Assembly: GCA_030762895.1 (NCBI GenBank)
Contig: CM061068.1
Span: 45,907,615-45,971,614, forward strand
Reading direction: 5' to 3'
Length of the DNA: 64,000 nucleotides
DNA from: Sophora flavescens
Lineage: Eukaryota > Streptophyta > Magnoliopsida > Fabales > Fabaceae
A program made the translations under genes and the position numbers. Positions 11,141-21,499 of this stretch are shown here, one piece after another (positions within the stretch are counted from its first letter, which is position 1; every line of letters starts with the position of its first letter). The notes beneath the pieces were generated by a model that worked only from the letters and a program-made list of their open reading frames with translations, did not search any database and was not told the origin of the DNA.

Positions 11141-11816
11141 GTGATTTCTTCATTGCCTTACCCATCTTGCGTACGCGAGATCCGTTCTTTTCTTAGACAT
11201 GCAGGTTTCTACAGGCGCTTTATAAAGGACTTCAGCAAGATAGCTCTGCCATTGTCAAACTTGCTGAAGAATGATGCCCTGTTCCATTTTGATGACCATT
11301 GCAAGAAGGCATTTGACTACCTGAAAAGAGCATTGACATCTACCCCCATCATCTAGCCCCCAGATTGGACACTCCCTTTTGAACTCATGTGTGATGCTTC
11401 CAATTTTGTTGTGGGAGCGGTTCTGGCACAAAGGGTGGGTAAGGTTGCCCATGTCATTCACTATGCTTCTAGGACATTAGATGCTGCACAATCAAATTAC
11501 ACCACCACTGAGAAAGAACTGCTAGCTGTTGTGTTTGCACTTGATAAATTTAGGTCTTATTTGCTAGGTTCAAAAGTCATTGTTTTCACTGACCATGCAG
11601 CTCTGAAGTACACTTAAAGAAACCAAGCTAAGCCAAGATTGATCCGGTGGATGCTTTTGCTCCAAGAATTCAATGTGGAGATAAAAGACAAGAGTGGAGC
11701 TGAAAATCTGTAGCCGATCACTTGAGCCGAATAGCAAGGGGATGAGGATCCTTCTCACATCCTAGATGATTTCCACGATGAGAGACTTCTACATCTGTAT
11801 GGGGTAACCCCCTGGT
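11141..11816 (+). pseudogene. RT thumb and RNase H of element B
   Basis: Segments 11141-11356 (SSLPYPSCVREIRSF, GFYRRFIKDFSKIALPLSNL) and 11387-11617 (MCDASNFVVGAVLAQR, TEKELLAVVFALDKFRSYL, FTDHAALKYT) share one frame, separated by TAG at 11354. From 11618 to 11816 the region is frameshifted: PRLIRWMLLLQEFN-type residues and the HLSRI motif are split across frames. Confidence 0.82.
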
Positions 11817-13117
11817 TTGCTTGACATAGTTAACTTTCTTGTTCTTTGGTATTGTTCCTGCAGTACAAGTAGACATAAGTTCCACAAGCTCAAGAGCGAT
11901 GCAAAGTACTATGTGTGGGATGATCCGTACCTTTGGAAGTTTTGCAGTGATCAGGTGATTCGGAGGTGTGTCCCCGATCATGAGACAGAGTCCATCTTAC
12001 ACTTTTCACATGCCTCTCAAGTAGGAGGACATTTTGGACCACAGAGGACGGCAAGAAAAGTCCTGGATTCTGGGTTTTACTGGCCCACAATTTTTAGAGA
12101 TGCCTATGAGGTCTACAGAAATTGCAAGGAATGTCAAACTAGCCATAAAACTAGTTTTTGATGCCTCAGCAGCCCATGCTTTTTTGTGAGGTTTTTGATG
12201 TATGGGGGATTGATTTCATGGGTCCTTTCCCTGCTTCTTTTGGTTTTGTATATATTCTTTTGGCTGTAGACTATGTTTCAAAGTGGGTGGAAGCAATCCC
12301 CACTAGGACTAACGATGCTAAAGTTGTTTCCAAATTTGTTAGGTCCAACATTTTTTGCAGGTTTGGCATACCTAAGGCTATCATCAGTGACCAGGGCACT
12401 CACTTCTGCAACAGAACCATGGACGCCTTACTCAGAAAATATGGGGTTGTGCATAGAGTTTCCACTGCTTATCATCCCCAGACCAATGGCCAGGCTGAGA
12501 TATCAAACAGGGAGATCAAGCAGATACTAGAGAAGATGGTGCAGCCGAATAGAAAGGAATGGAGTCGCCGTCTGGAAGACGCACTGTGGACTCAGAGGAC
12601 CGCTTTCAAGACGCCTATAGGAATGTCCCCCTTTCGGCTTGTATTTGGTAAGGCATGTCATCTCCCTGTGGAAGTTGAGCACCGTGCATATTGGGCAGTC
12701 AAGTGCTGTAACATGGACATGAAGAAAGCTGGTAATGAAAGGAAACTATAGTTGCAGCAACTTGAGGAGCTTAGGCTAGAAGCCTATGAAAGCTCCAGGA
12801 TTTATAAAGAGAAAACACAACATTTTCATGATAGGATGATTGCTAGGAAATAATTTTTTGTGGGCCAGAAAGTCTTATTGTTTAATTCCCGCCTGAAATT
12901 GATGGCTGGGAAACTTAGGTCCAAGTGGATTGGACCATTTGTTGTTACTAATGTGTTTCCTTATGGTGCAGTAGAGATCAAATATGCAGGTACCAACAAA
13001 ACCTTCAAGGTTAACGGGCAGAGGCTGAAGCCATTCCATGGTGTGGATGCTGGTGACCCTGCGGATGCTAATGTTGAGGAGCTCTCCTTGGAAGCTCCCA
13101 CCTACACTGACACTTGA
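11817..13117 (+). pseudogene. Integrase of element B
   Basis: The zinc-finger part (11890-12140) reads RRCVPDHETESILHFSHAS and ends CKECQ. A 25-bp stretch at 12137-12160 differs from A and shifts the frame. The core (12158-12751) has GIDFMG, DQGTHF and NGQAE, the three DDE positions. TAG at 12749 and TAA at 12851 interrupt the same frame before the C-terminal part 12860-13117 (LRSKWIGPFVVTNVFPYGAV). The pol stop is TGA at 13115, followed by a conserved TCAGGGAGTA that is also found after the ORF of element C. Confidence 0.85.
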
Positions 13118-14601
13118 TCAGGGAGTACCATTTCCTTTCCCTCACTCTGATTTTATAGTTCTTTTGTTCATTGGGGACAATGTATGTTTTAAGTGTGGGG
13201 GAGGGAACTAGTTGTAGTTTTGTTTATCTTGTTTTTTTTAAGCTCCTGAATAATTTGAGAAGCTCAGGAGTTGTGTTGAGTCTTTTGTTGGCAAGTTTGA
13301 TGGATTTTGATTGGTTTTGCACAGATTGATTGCATGATTGATGTGATGATTCCCCCTAGGCTGAAAAATTTTTGTTTTTGAAAAGTGATTCCCATGTGAT
13401 TGAAAACTGAACTTTGAGATTTTGTTATGATGGCATGATTTATGATTAGTTTGGGGTGAAAGGATGCACACACTAGGTATAGAATCTCTGTCAAACAATT
13501 TGCATGAATGTCAGGTGAGGTTTTGAGCCTCCAACATGTTTTCTACCTGTGTGAACTCACTTTCAAGTTGCACTTTCATGAATTTGCTTGAATCTCTTTT
13601 TGGTTTGCATGATTATGTGTTTGCTTCAGATGATTTAGGCATTTTCTTTGTAAATAGCTACTTAGCCTAAAAATAACCATCCCTAATGCATGTTCCCTAG
13701 TTAGCCCCATTGAGCCTGATTAGCCTGTTAATTCTTGATAACCTAATGTTATAAGCTAAAATCTGGAAAAAACCATGTTAACCCGATCTTAGGATTAGGA
13801 GAGCATGGAAGCTTAGTAAGAGATTGGTTGCAAGAAACTAAGTTTGGGGTGGCTGCAAGGTGTAATATGTTGCTTGGGATTGAAAAAAAAAAAAACAATA
13901 AAAAGGTTGGAGCCAAAGGCTTGTAGAAAAAAAAAGGAAAAAAAAGAGAAAAAAAGAAAAGTGTAAAAATGTTAAAAAAAATAAAAGTATTAGAAAAAAA
14001 AAAAGAGGCTGTAGTCACCCAAGGCAAAAAGGAAAAAAATGGAAAAGGAACTTGAGTGGAATTTCAATGTTGTGAAGTGTTTCATGCTCTCTTAGTTCCT
14101 AGGGTCCTCAGCCTAGTACCTTTGTATATCCTGCCCTTAGCCCAGCCCCATTACAACCCATAAAAGACCTATTGATGTTACATGCATGTTTTCTGTGGGA
14201 ATCATTTGGAGATGAAAATCAAATTTAGGGGAAGTATTCTTGAAAAGTGAAACTGAGCGCAATGTTGATAGCCTGACACAAACTGAGCGAATGAGTGAAC
14301 ACTAAATGCCCTTGTGAGGAAGGCAGTTGTTTGAATTTGGTGATCTCCCTCTTGTGTGTAACTTGGATCCCCTTCTTAGATTAATGATTGTTTGAATGAT
14401 GAAATTCTCAATTGTTTAGAATGAATGATTGTGGGGATTACTTTGTTTGAAAGGGGGGACATTGAAGAAAACTGTTTTGATGAACTGCTTGAATTTGTGC
14501 AAGATTGATTGAATCTTTTAAAGCTTGCCAGGTCTTGAGTCTTTTTGATTTTTGAGTTTTAGTTTGCTTGGGGACAAGCAAAGTTTAAGTTTGGGGTATT
14601 T
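13118..14601 (+). other. Conserved noncoding 3' region of element B with polypurine tract
   Basis: No long sense ORF is present. The region is recognisably conserved in C (48386-49832), D (57380-58865) and E (61922-63416), although their LTRs differ. It holds three AGTTTGGGGT boxes (13448, 13841 and 14588), the last being the polypurine tract directly before the 3' LTR, and an A-rich purine stretch at 13878-14040. Athila elements often have an env-like ORF here; I see none. Confidence 0.8.
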
Positions 14602-15878
14602 TGATAAGCCTCTGGCTCATCTAGTTTTATGGCTAGTATGACCAGGGGTTTTGTGCAAATTATATCCTAGTTTCACCCAAATTAGATTAGATTGTCCTCA
14701 AGCAAGGTTACGAGTCTCTAAAGTAGTTTTTAGGTTAATTTAGCTAGTTTTGAGTCAAATAAAGCACTTATGGCTATTTCTTTGTTTTCGAGTTAAGTAG
14801 AAATTGAGGGAATAAAGAAATAGGGGATTCGCCTCTGAACCTCGAAAGCCAGCAGAAGTGTGAAAATGACATCCTCTCCGGTTCGCCCCGCAAACAGCAC
14901 CTCGCCTCGCGACCACGAAGGATGACTGTTCCAGAAATATGCAAGCTCTCGGGGTCACCTCGCGAATAACTTCTTCGCCTCGCGATAATGGAAGTCGAAA
15001 GCATCACGGTTGGCCCCGATGTTCATAACGGGCGTAATAAGAAGACTCTTGATTCTTCGCCCGCGGCGGTTCTTCGCCCAGCGAGAAGACCAAACGTTGC
15101 TGACTCTTCATGATATTCGCCTTGCGAATGATGACTACTCGCCTCGTGAGTGAGCTGAATTTCTGAATAATTATAAAAGGCTGTTCGGATAGATAGGAAG
15201 AACACTTTTGCTTCTCCATTGTTCTGCTTACATATTTTTTTTTGTGTATTTCGTTTTCATGGAGAACTAAATTTCATAGATTAATCTATTGTAATTGATT
15301 TCCACCGTACTTGAGGTTCTGTAATCTCTGTTTTGTATGTTTTTCCCTTTTCAATGCCATGTTATACATTTGTTTGTTTAATTCAGGAGTGTATAGTGTT
15401 GTGTTGATTCATTTCAGTGATGTTATGTTCCTATACTTAATCGCGTTTGTTTAATTCGCGTGTGTTCATTCATGTTCGTTTAGTTCATGAGGGCTTAACC
15501 CCGTTTGTTTAATTCGGGAATAGGAACATATATCCGTAGTAGCGATTTCGTTTGTTAATTGTTACTACAACTGAAAGGGGAATAGAATCTGCTTAGGGCT
15601 TGGGATTACATGAACCGATGATAGTTGTGAAATCAAGAACAGAAGATTAATCGTTTTTGGCCATTTGATAACCTCTTTGAACTGCCTTGTTTTACTGCTC
15701 TGTTATTACTTTGTTTTCTTATTTGCATCCCAATCCACCCCCCCACCCCCCCAAAAAACTGATTTTTGTGAAAAATAACACTTTAAGAGTCCTTGTGAGA
15801 CGACATCCTAGTTGTCGCCCTAAACTACAGTTTTAAAACCCGCTCGTTCTTTTTGGCGCATGCGCGACAGCGCGACCA
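14602..15878 (+). repeat. 3' LTR of element B
   Basis: It starts TGATAAGCC and ends GCGACCA, followed by TACGC. It is closely similar to the 5' LTR outside the tract 14829-15190, where most differences lie at CTG or CAG and create CG. The TATA box is at 15172-15180. The C-run is interrupted by A residues (15736-15752). Confidence 0.93.
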
Positions 15879-16332
15879 TACGCCCGTTATGAACATCAGG
15901 GGCCAACCGTGATGCTTTCTGACTTCCATTATCGTGAGGCGAAGAAGTTATTCGCGAGGCGACCCCGAGAGCTTGCATATTTCTGGAACAGTCATCCTTC
16001 AGGGTCGTGAGGCGAAGAGCTGTTCGCAGGGCGAATCAGAGAGGATGACATTTTTACTGTTCTGCTGGCTTTCAGGTTCGAGAGGCGAGGAAACTCTCGC
16101 GAGGCGAATACCCTATTTCTTTATTCTCTCAATTTCTACTTAACCTGAAAACAAAGAATTAGCTATAAGTGCATTATTTGACTCAAAACTGGCTAATTTA
16201 ACCTAAAACTACCTTAGAGACTCAAAACCTTGCTTGAGGACAATCTAATCTAATTTGGGTGAAAATAGGATATAATTTTCACAAAACCCTGGTCATACTA
16301 GCCATAAAACTAGATGAGCCGGAGGCTTATCA
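15879..16332 (-). repeat. 5' LTR of element A, distal piece (start of U3)
   Basis: It continues the A LTR on the far side of B: TACGC target copy, then TCGCCTCGCGA-like motifs, then the LTR start, which on the minus strand reads TGATAAGCCTCCGGCTCATC from 16332. The base after it begins the CACTA-derived flank. The true left target duplication of A is out of view. Confidence 0.9.
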
Positions 16333-17860
16333 CTCTTCATTAACAAACAATAAGATATATAATTCACATAACACATTACAAGCACCACACAATCAGAACC
16401 TTTTAGACAAAGTAGAACCTTAAAAGAGAGTATTAAGAGAACTTACCTATGCGACAAATGCAAAAACAAGTAAGGATAAGGGGAGGAGCCGCAGAGACAA
16501 GAAGATCAGGAACTGATAAATATAATAAGACAATATGAAAGCAAATTAATATCCTTAGAGCCAACTTAATTGTATTCAAGTTAGTAATATAAAAGTTCAA
16601 CAAATTGCCATTACGACCAATTGATTACCTGTGGAGATGGAGAGGGGACGAAGGGACTCGGTTTCAACTCACGAGAAATAGAGCAATGACCTATAATGCA
16701 TAAATAAAATTAATCCTGTCAAATACTAACATTTAAGGCTCTCATATTTTGTCACTTTGTAACTAATTCGATGTACTCATGAATCTTGAACCACTCAACT
16801 CACTCTCTTAATTATCAGTTTTGTTTGCGATGTTTTTCAAAATCATGAATCAACTCTCTCAAAACTTAAACTATATAGGTGAAGGCACATGAGTAACTTC
16901 ATGTAGCATTCATAATGTACAAGTCCATTTTTCAGGTATTTGGCGTTGTTTCATTAATTGTTAGATGCTGAATTAAAACCTTAACCAATAAAATACAAGT
17001 ACAAAATGGAAAACATAATAAAGATCAAACACAAGGGATGTTTCAAAACATGAGCTTTACATTGCCTATGAGAATCTAGAAAGTTGGCAAATCTATTTTT
17101 CAAGTCACCGCACACAAGGGATTAAATTGGTTTTCTATTGGTTCTATCCAAGATTCCATGTGATTACCACCCCCCAGCTCTCATATAAAAATATCAGTTT
17201 CAGCATGCTTTGTGCTAAAGAGAAGTGTGTAACAAAGAAACAACACAAACACAAGCATAACAAGTTCTCTAATTTGTTAGTATCAAGGCCAGTATAATAA
17301 TACTTGAAAATTCAGCATTTTTAAACAAACAAGCATAACAAGTTTTCACAAGTTCTATTATTTTTTAGTATCAAGACCAGTATAATAATACTTGAAAATT
17401 GAGCATTTTTTAGTCAATAGTGAATACAGTTATGTTGCATAAAATCAAAAGAATGAAAATAAAAAAATGCACACTAGCTACATTCATGGTAGCATCATCA
17501 TCTCTTTAGTTTCAGTCAAGTATATTTTCAAGCAGCTATATTCACAGTACCAAGTTTCAGTCAAAATAAAATAAAAAATACATTCAAAGAGGGTTTACAA
17601 TAGCAGTAAAATACCCCCAATTTAAAAGCATTTACCAATCACTAGTGCCCTGAATAGGTAAATCAATGAATATAGTCTATAAAAGCTATGAAGTGTCATA
17701 TAAGTTCTTGGAGGTCCATCTTGCTGTCTAAGTGTCTATCATGATAATCATGTTTCATACTATCAGTGGACCAAGTCTTTTCATTAATGATCTGCTTGTT
17801 TAAGATTGGCAAAGAGTGTGATTGTTGATTACTTGAGACATAATCATTAATCATTCTCTA
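16333..17860. other. AT-rich noncoding interior of CACTA element 1
   Basis: There is no credible gene. A 78-bp tandem duplication is visible: CAAGCATAACAAGTT begins at 17252 and again at 17330, both followed by AGTATCAAG(G/A)CCAGTATAAT. The stretch may be intronic or noncoding DNA of the CACTA element. Confidence 0.5.
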
Positions 17861-17867
17861 AACCCTA

Positions 17868-18290
17868 AACTTCTGTGGGGGTGGTGGCTGCGTGAACAGA
17901 GCCCCTTGAGATGGTGGTGGTGGTCGTAGGAGGAGGTGGCAGCACCTGAGAGAGACATAGAGAGAGAAACTTAGACAGAGAGATAGAGAACTAAGCAAGA
18001 GAGAGAGCGCGAGACAGAGAGGGACGGAGGAGAGAAGAAGAGAGCTTACCTATGGAAGAGGAGGATGGTGGTGGTGGTCGGAGGAGGATGAGAGAGAACC
18101 TGAGAAATGGAAAGAGAGAGAGTGTGTGTGACAGAGAGAGAGGGGGATGGAGAGAAACGGTGAAGATCAGAGCTTATCGGAGGAGAGGGGATGACGGTGG
18201 TGGCTCAAGGGGTCCTATGGTGGCCAGAGATCACGAGACGAAGAGAGAAACGGTGAGAGAGAAGGAGAGATTCGGGCAAAAGTGAGGAAG
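17868..18290 (+). repeat. GA-rich and GGT-rich low-complexity block, locally duplicated
   Basis: Two similar blocks (17905-17990 and 18060-18130) each run from GGTGGTGGTGGTCG through GAGGAGG into GAGAGA repeats. An open stretch at 18052-18285 encodes only R/G/E-rich low-complexity residues, so I do not call it a gene. The block could be sequence captured from a 5' UTR, but no source is recognisable. Confidence 0.6.
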
Positions 18291-18309
18291 AAAGGGGGTT
18301 CTGTTGGAT

Positions 18310-18723
18310 TTAGGGATTTTATTTTTAGCGACCGAATTATTCGATCACTAAATCAGTCGCTAAATGGGTTAATTTGAAATTTGAATTCATAAATTTAGCC
18401 TAACACGCTCTTTTTTAATTTTTTTACGCGTCGTTTAGTGACCGAATTAATATCGGTCACAAATATAAATAAAATTTAACCGTTGCATTTAACTCGATGC
18501 GCCATTTCGGTCGCTGAAAAGTCAGCAAGTTTTGACTTTTACCTTCCTTTATTTAGCGATCGAAATAGTGACCGATAACTCTGCTACGCTCTATTTTGGT
18601 CGCAGTATCAACTATAACCAGTGTTTCATGTAGATCCTACAATCGGTCGCCATTTCGGTCGCAAATAGCAACCAACAAATTCGGTCACTATTTTCGATCG
18701 CTAAATAACCTTTTTTTGTAGTG
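18310..18723. repeat. Subterminal repeats and terminal inverted repeat of CACTA 1
   Basis: Copies of TCGGTCGCTAAAT, AGCGACCGAA and TTCGATCGCTAAA occur roughly every 30-60 bases on both strands, ending at the GTAGTG terminus. Such arrays are transposase binding sites in En/Spm elements. Confidence 0.75.
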
Positions 18724-20640
18724 AACACACCGATATGGTATAATTATTATCAATGTAATAAAATTATAATTAAGATAAAACTTAATTCTTCAACCAATAC
18801 AAAATTTGCATAGTTGTACCCATGATAGGTGAGATTACAATTATACAAATTAAGAATATTTATGCTTAATAGAATATGATAAATCAATATCATGCATAAA
18901 AAAAAATTTCACTTCACATATAAAGGATATAAATAAATTCAAGACATGCTTAACAATATTTTGAATAAGCATGTAATAAACATGACCTATCCTCGTAAGA
19001 ACCATGACATTAATTAAAATAGCACAATAACAAGATTATCCTTTTCATTTTGACTGAGTTAAGTATAAAAAAGTATACAAAACAATTTTATGTTTATCCC
19101 AAAATAGAACTCTCACAGTAATAAGATGTGAAATACTCCCACTATAAATTAGATTAAATTAGAAAAGAGTGTATTATAACAAGCAATCAATAAATTGATT
19201 GTAGAGTTCTTTGATTTCATAATACTCAGGAAACAAGTCATATTCTCGTAAGAAAAGAAAACATATTAACAAATTTCTCCATACATGCAATCATATAAGA
19301 AGTCAAAAGGTAAAAAAAAAATAACTAACTCAAAGAGTGTGACATTCTTCTTTGTGTATGTAGAGTCATTGGTCTTTGATGACTTAACGAGAGTATCAAA
19401 ATCTTACAAATTGTCATCTCAAATGATTCAATCATTATAATAGAACAAAAAACTCTAAATATAAATCAAAACGATTTATATAAATCATACTGTTATAAGG
19501 AAGACATAACTTGCAATTGCCTCGAGGATTGCTCAACAAAATAATCTTGATGATACTTCACAAGTGAACATAAATAAATAAAAATTGAGGGAACACAATT
19601 TTATCCAAACTTTGGATTAATTTGGCATAAAATAATATACAATTGCATTATTCACTGCATATAACATTTAATTTTATTGTGATCCAAAATTTATTTTGTG
19701 ATTAAGACACTTGATTAGAGAAAGTACTTAGTACATATATGTCACAATAAATCAAGAATAAATTAAAAGTTTATGGGTCTAAGTTCAGAATATAGTAGTA
19801 TAAAGTAGTGAATAGAAAATAATAATTTATCTTAGAATAATAAAAAAAGTTAATAGACATAAATTGCATATAATATACAATTGTATGATTCACAACATAC
19901 ATAGATTTAATATAAGCAAACGAACGTTAACCTATATAATAACCCAAAACTTAATTTTTTGACCAAGACTAATCAAAAGATATAGTGCCTTAAGAATGTA
20001 TTTGTCACAAAATAACAATGTACTAGAAATTTTGGATCCACATTTAGAGAACCAAGAAGTAAATAATGCAGTATATATAAAATATACAATTATGTCAAGA
20101 GAATTTATAAAATTGCCAAAATTCAATATAAATAACATTTTGTCAAAATAATAATCATACTTGACACTTAAAATTAATTGCATAGTCTTAGCACATTATT
20201 TACATGAGAGAGTGCATTGTACAAAAGTGTCATTGACACCGTATGAAATTTTCATTAAATTTCCAAGTCCAGAAAAATAAGAATGACAACTAAATTATTG
20301 TCTTTGGATTAATTAAAATTTTCTAGATATAAAAACAACTTAAATTTATTCCAAAGTTCATAATATCAAATTGATTGATTATGGAGTAAAGTTTAGAAAA
20401 AATTAATTCCTTAATATGACACAATAATAGAGAGAGTAAGGTATATTAGAGTGTCACAAACAGGGTAAGGAATATCCACAAATATTATTAGGCCAAAAAA
20501 CAGAGAATACAGTATTTAAAATTTTGATTTATTTACGGATTTAACAATATAAAATATATAAGGGTGTCCGAAAAATTTCAAATAAAATACCAAAATACCA
20601 GAAATAATAAATAGGCATTCTTAAATAAAAAAATAAAATT
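18724..20640. repeat. AT-rich degenerate repeat region
   Basis: Related blocks recur at roughly 200-245-bp spacing. Each contains an ATATACAATT(G)-type core followed by A-rich sequence, CCAAAA(C)TT-A-TTTTTTG and TATTTGTCACAATAA (for example from 19628, 19871 and 20078). No gene is supported here; a minus-strand open stretch at 19932-20183 is simply AT-rich. Confidence 0.45.
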
Positions 20641-21300
20641 TTCTAGACCCTGGAAGTGGGTCCACGCGCTCCCAAGCACTGGGCCCACGAGTGGGCTTCG
20701 CCGAGAGGATCATCTCCTTCACCTGGATAGCAGAAAACGGGTCAGGATGACCCGCGACCCATACCTGGAACGATCTCGGGATTCTGGCCACTGTTTCGAG
20801 TGATTGTTGATGGGTTTTGTTCGTGAAACACCTCTCTAGTGAAGCCCCATGTTAATTTCATGATTCGTGTACTTTTGGAGGAAGAAAAAATGGCCTGAAC
20901 CATAGGGTTCATGCACGACGACCTGCGACAATGAGAGAAGAAATTCTCTCAGTTCGTTGAATAAAAACGAGTGATTTTTCAGTGTGATGTTCGAATGATA
21001 TTCAGCAACTCAATCAATTTCCGAAATCGTGAACAAAAAAAGATAATTTCGCAGATCAAAAACCGTTCGCTAAGTTGTACACTAGCGATGAACAACCACG
21101 AAATTCTCTCAACACAGTTCATGAAAAAACATGAAAGTTTGATATGTTGGTCGTGTAAAGGTGTTTAAGAAAAGCCCCAAATAAATTTCCACATTAATCG
21201 CACAAAAAAGCCGATTCAAATTTGGGTTCATCCATGTTCAAAAATCTTTGTTAAATTCCGGAAAAAAAAGAGGATTAACAGCCATAACATGTATCTATTT
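20641..21300 (-). other. GC-richer leader segment next to the primer site
   Basis: Base composition changes sharply at 20641 from the AT-rich interior to moderately GC-rich sequence. On the minus strand this is the part directly downstream of the primer site, where a leader or the start of gag would be. A plus-strand open stretch at 20971-21168 (65 codons) has no recognisable domain. Function unknown. Confidence 0.4.
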
Positions 21301-21314
21301 GCTCTGATACCAAT
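21301..21314 (-). other. Primer binding site (tRNA-Met initiator type)
   Basis: The minus strand reads ATTGGTATCAGAGC directly after the LTR end CTTCA. TGGTATCAGAGC is complementary to the 3' end of plant initiator tRNA-Met, typical of Ty1/copia elements and their derivatives. Confidence 0.75.
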
Positions 21315-21499
21315 TGAAGGATAAAACTAGAGTTCTTAGATCTCTAGAACAATGTATAGATACAAATTATAGCATGTCATACAAAAATTGAACGAAGAAC
21401 AAAGACAACAATTATGTACCTTGAAGCATGATCGGAATCAGAATCCATTGTTTGTTGTTGATCAGAGTGTGAGGGTGGCCTTCTCTCTTCTCTGGTAAG

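Larger units (their letters stand above)
6315..15878 (+). mobile_element. Complete Athila-type Ty3/gypsy element B
   Basis: The 9.56-kb element has two LTRs (6315-7597 and 14602-15878), a primer site, gag, protease, RT, RNase H, integrase, a 1.5-kb noncoding 3' region, a polypurine tract, and a perfect TACGC target duplication. It sits inside the LTR of its own close relative A, in opposite orientation. Coding is broken by several frameshifts and nonsense codons, so it cannot move on its own as read here. Some of the breaks fall at CAG/CTG sites and may be sequence errors. Confidence 0.95.
1..16332 (-). mobile_element. Athila-type Ty3/gypsy element A, 5' part, split by element B
   Basis: The minus strand carries, in order from 16332: a 5' LTR starting TGATAAGCC, a tRNA-Asp primer site (5431-5448), gag, protease, RT, RNase H and integrase. 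The 3' end lies left of the window. The LTR is interrupted by complete element B (6315-15878), and the two LTR pieces (5454-6314 and 15879-16332) rejoin cleanly once B and one copy of TACGC are removed. Gag-pol has several frameshifts and stops, but the integrase end is open. The primer site and gag-PR-RT-RH-INT order fit the Athila lineage; that assignment is from family knowledge. A itself interrupts a CACTA element whose end lies at 18723. Confidence 0.9.
16333..18723. mobile_element. CACTA (En/Spm-type) element 1, one end
   Basis: The right terminus reads TTTTTTTGTAGTG at 18711-18723, i.e. CACTACAAAAAAA inward, a standard CACTA end. The last 400 bp (18310-18710) are packed with short direct and inverted copies of a TCGGTCGCTAAAT-like motif, the usual subterminal repeats that bind the transposase. 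No transposase coding is recognisable in the part present. The other end is not in the window to the right of A; it should lie left of base 1 if A inserted inside this element. Confidence 0.75.

Noticed and set aside
13749..14027. Phe/Leu-rich minus-strand ORF
   Set aside because: It is the complement of the A-rich tract in the 3' region of B; the same happens at 58095-58354, 48864-49121 and 62435-62694.
18052..18285. 77-codon R/G/E-rich ORF
   Set aside because: Low-complexity GGT/GAGA repeat with no domain and no splice or promoter context.
20971..21168. 65-codon ORF near the tRNA-Met primer site
   Set aside because: It lies on the strand opposite to the LTR element and has no recognisable motif.
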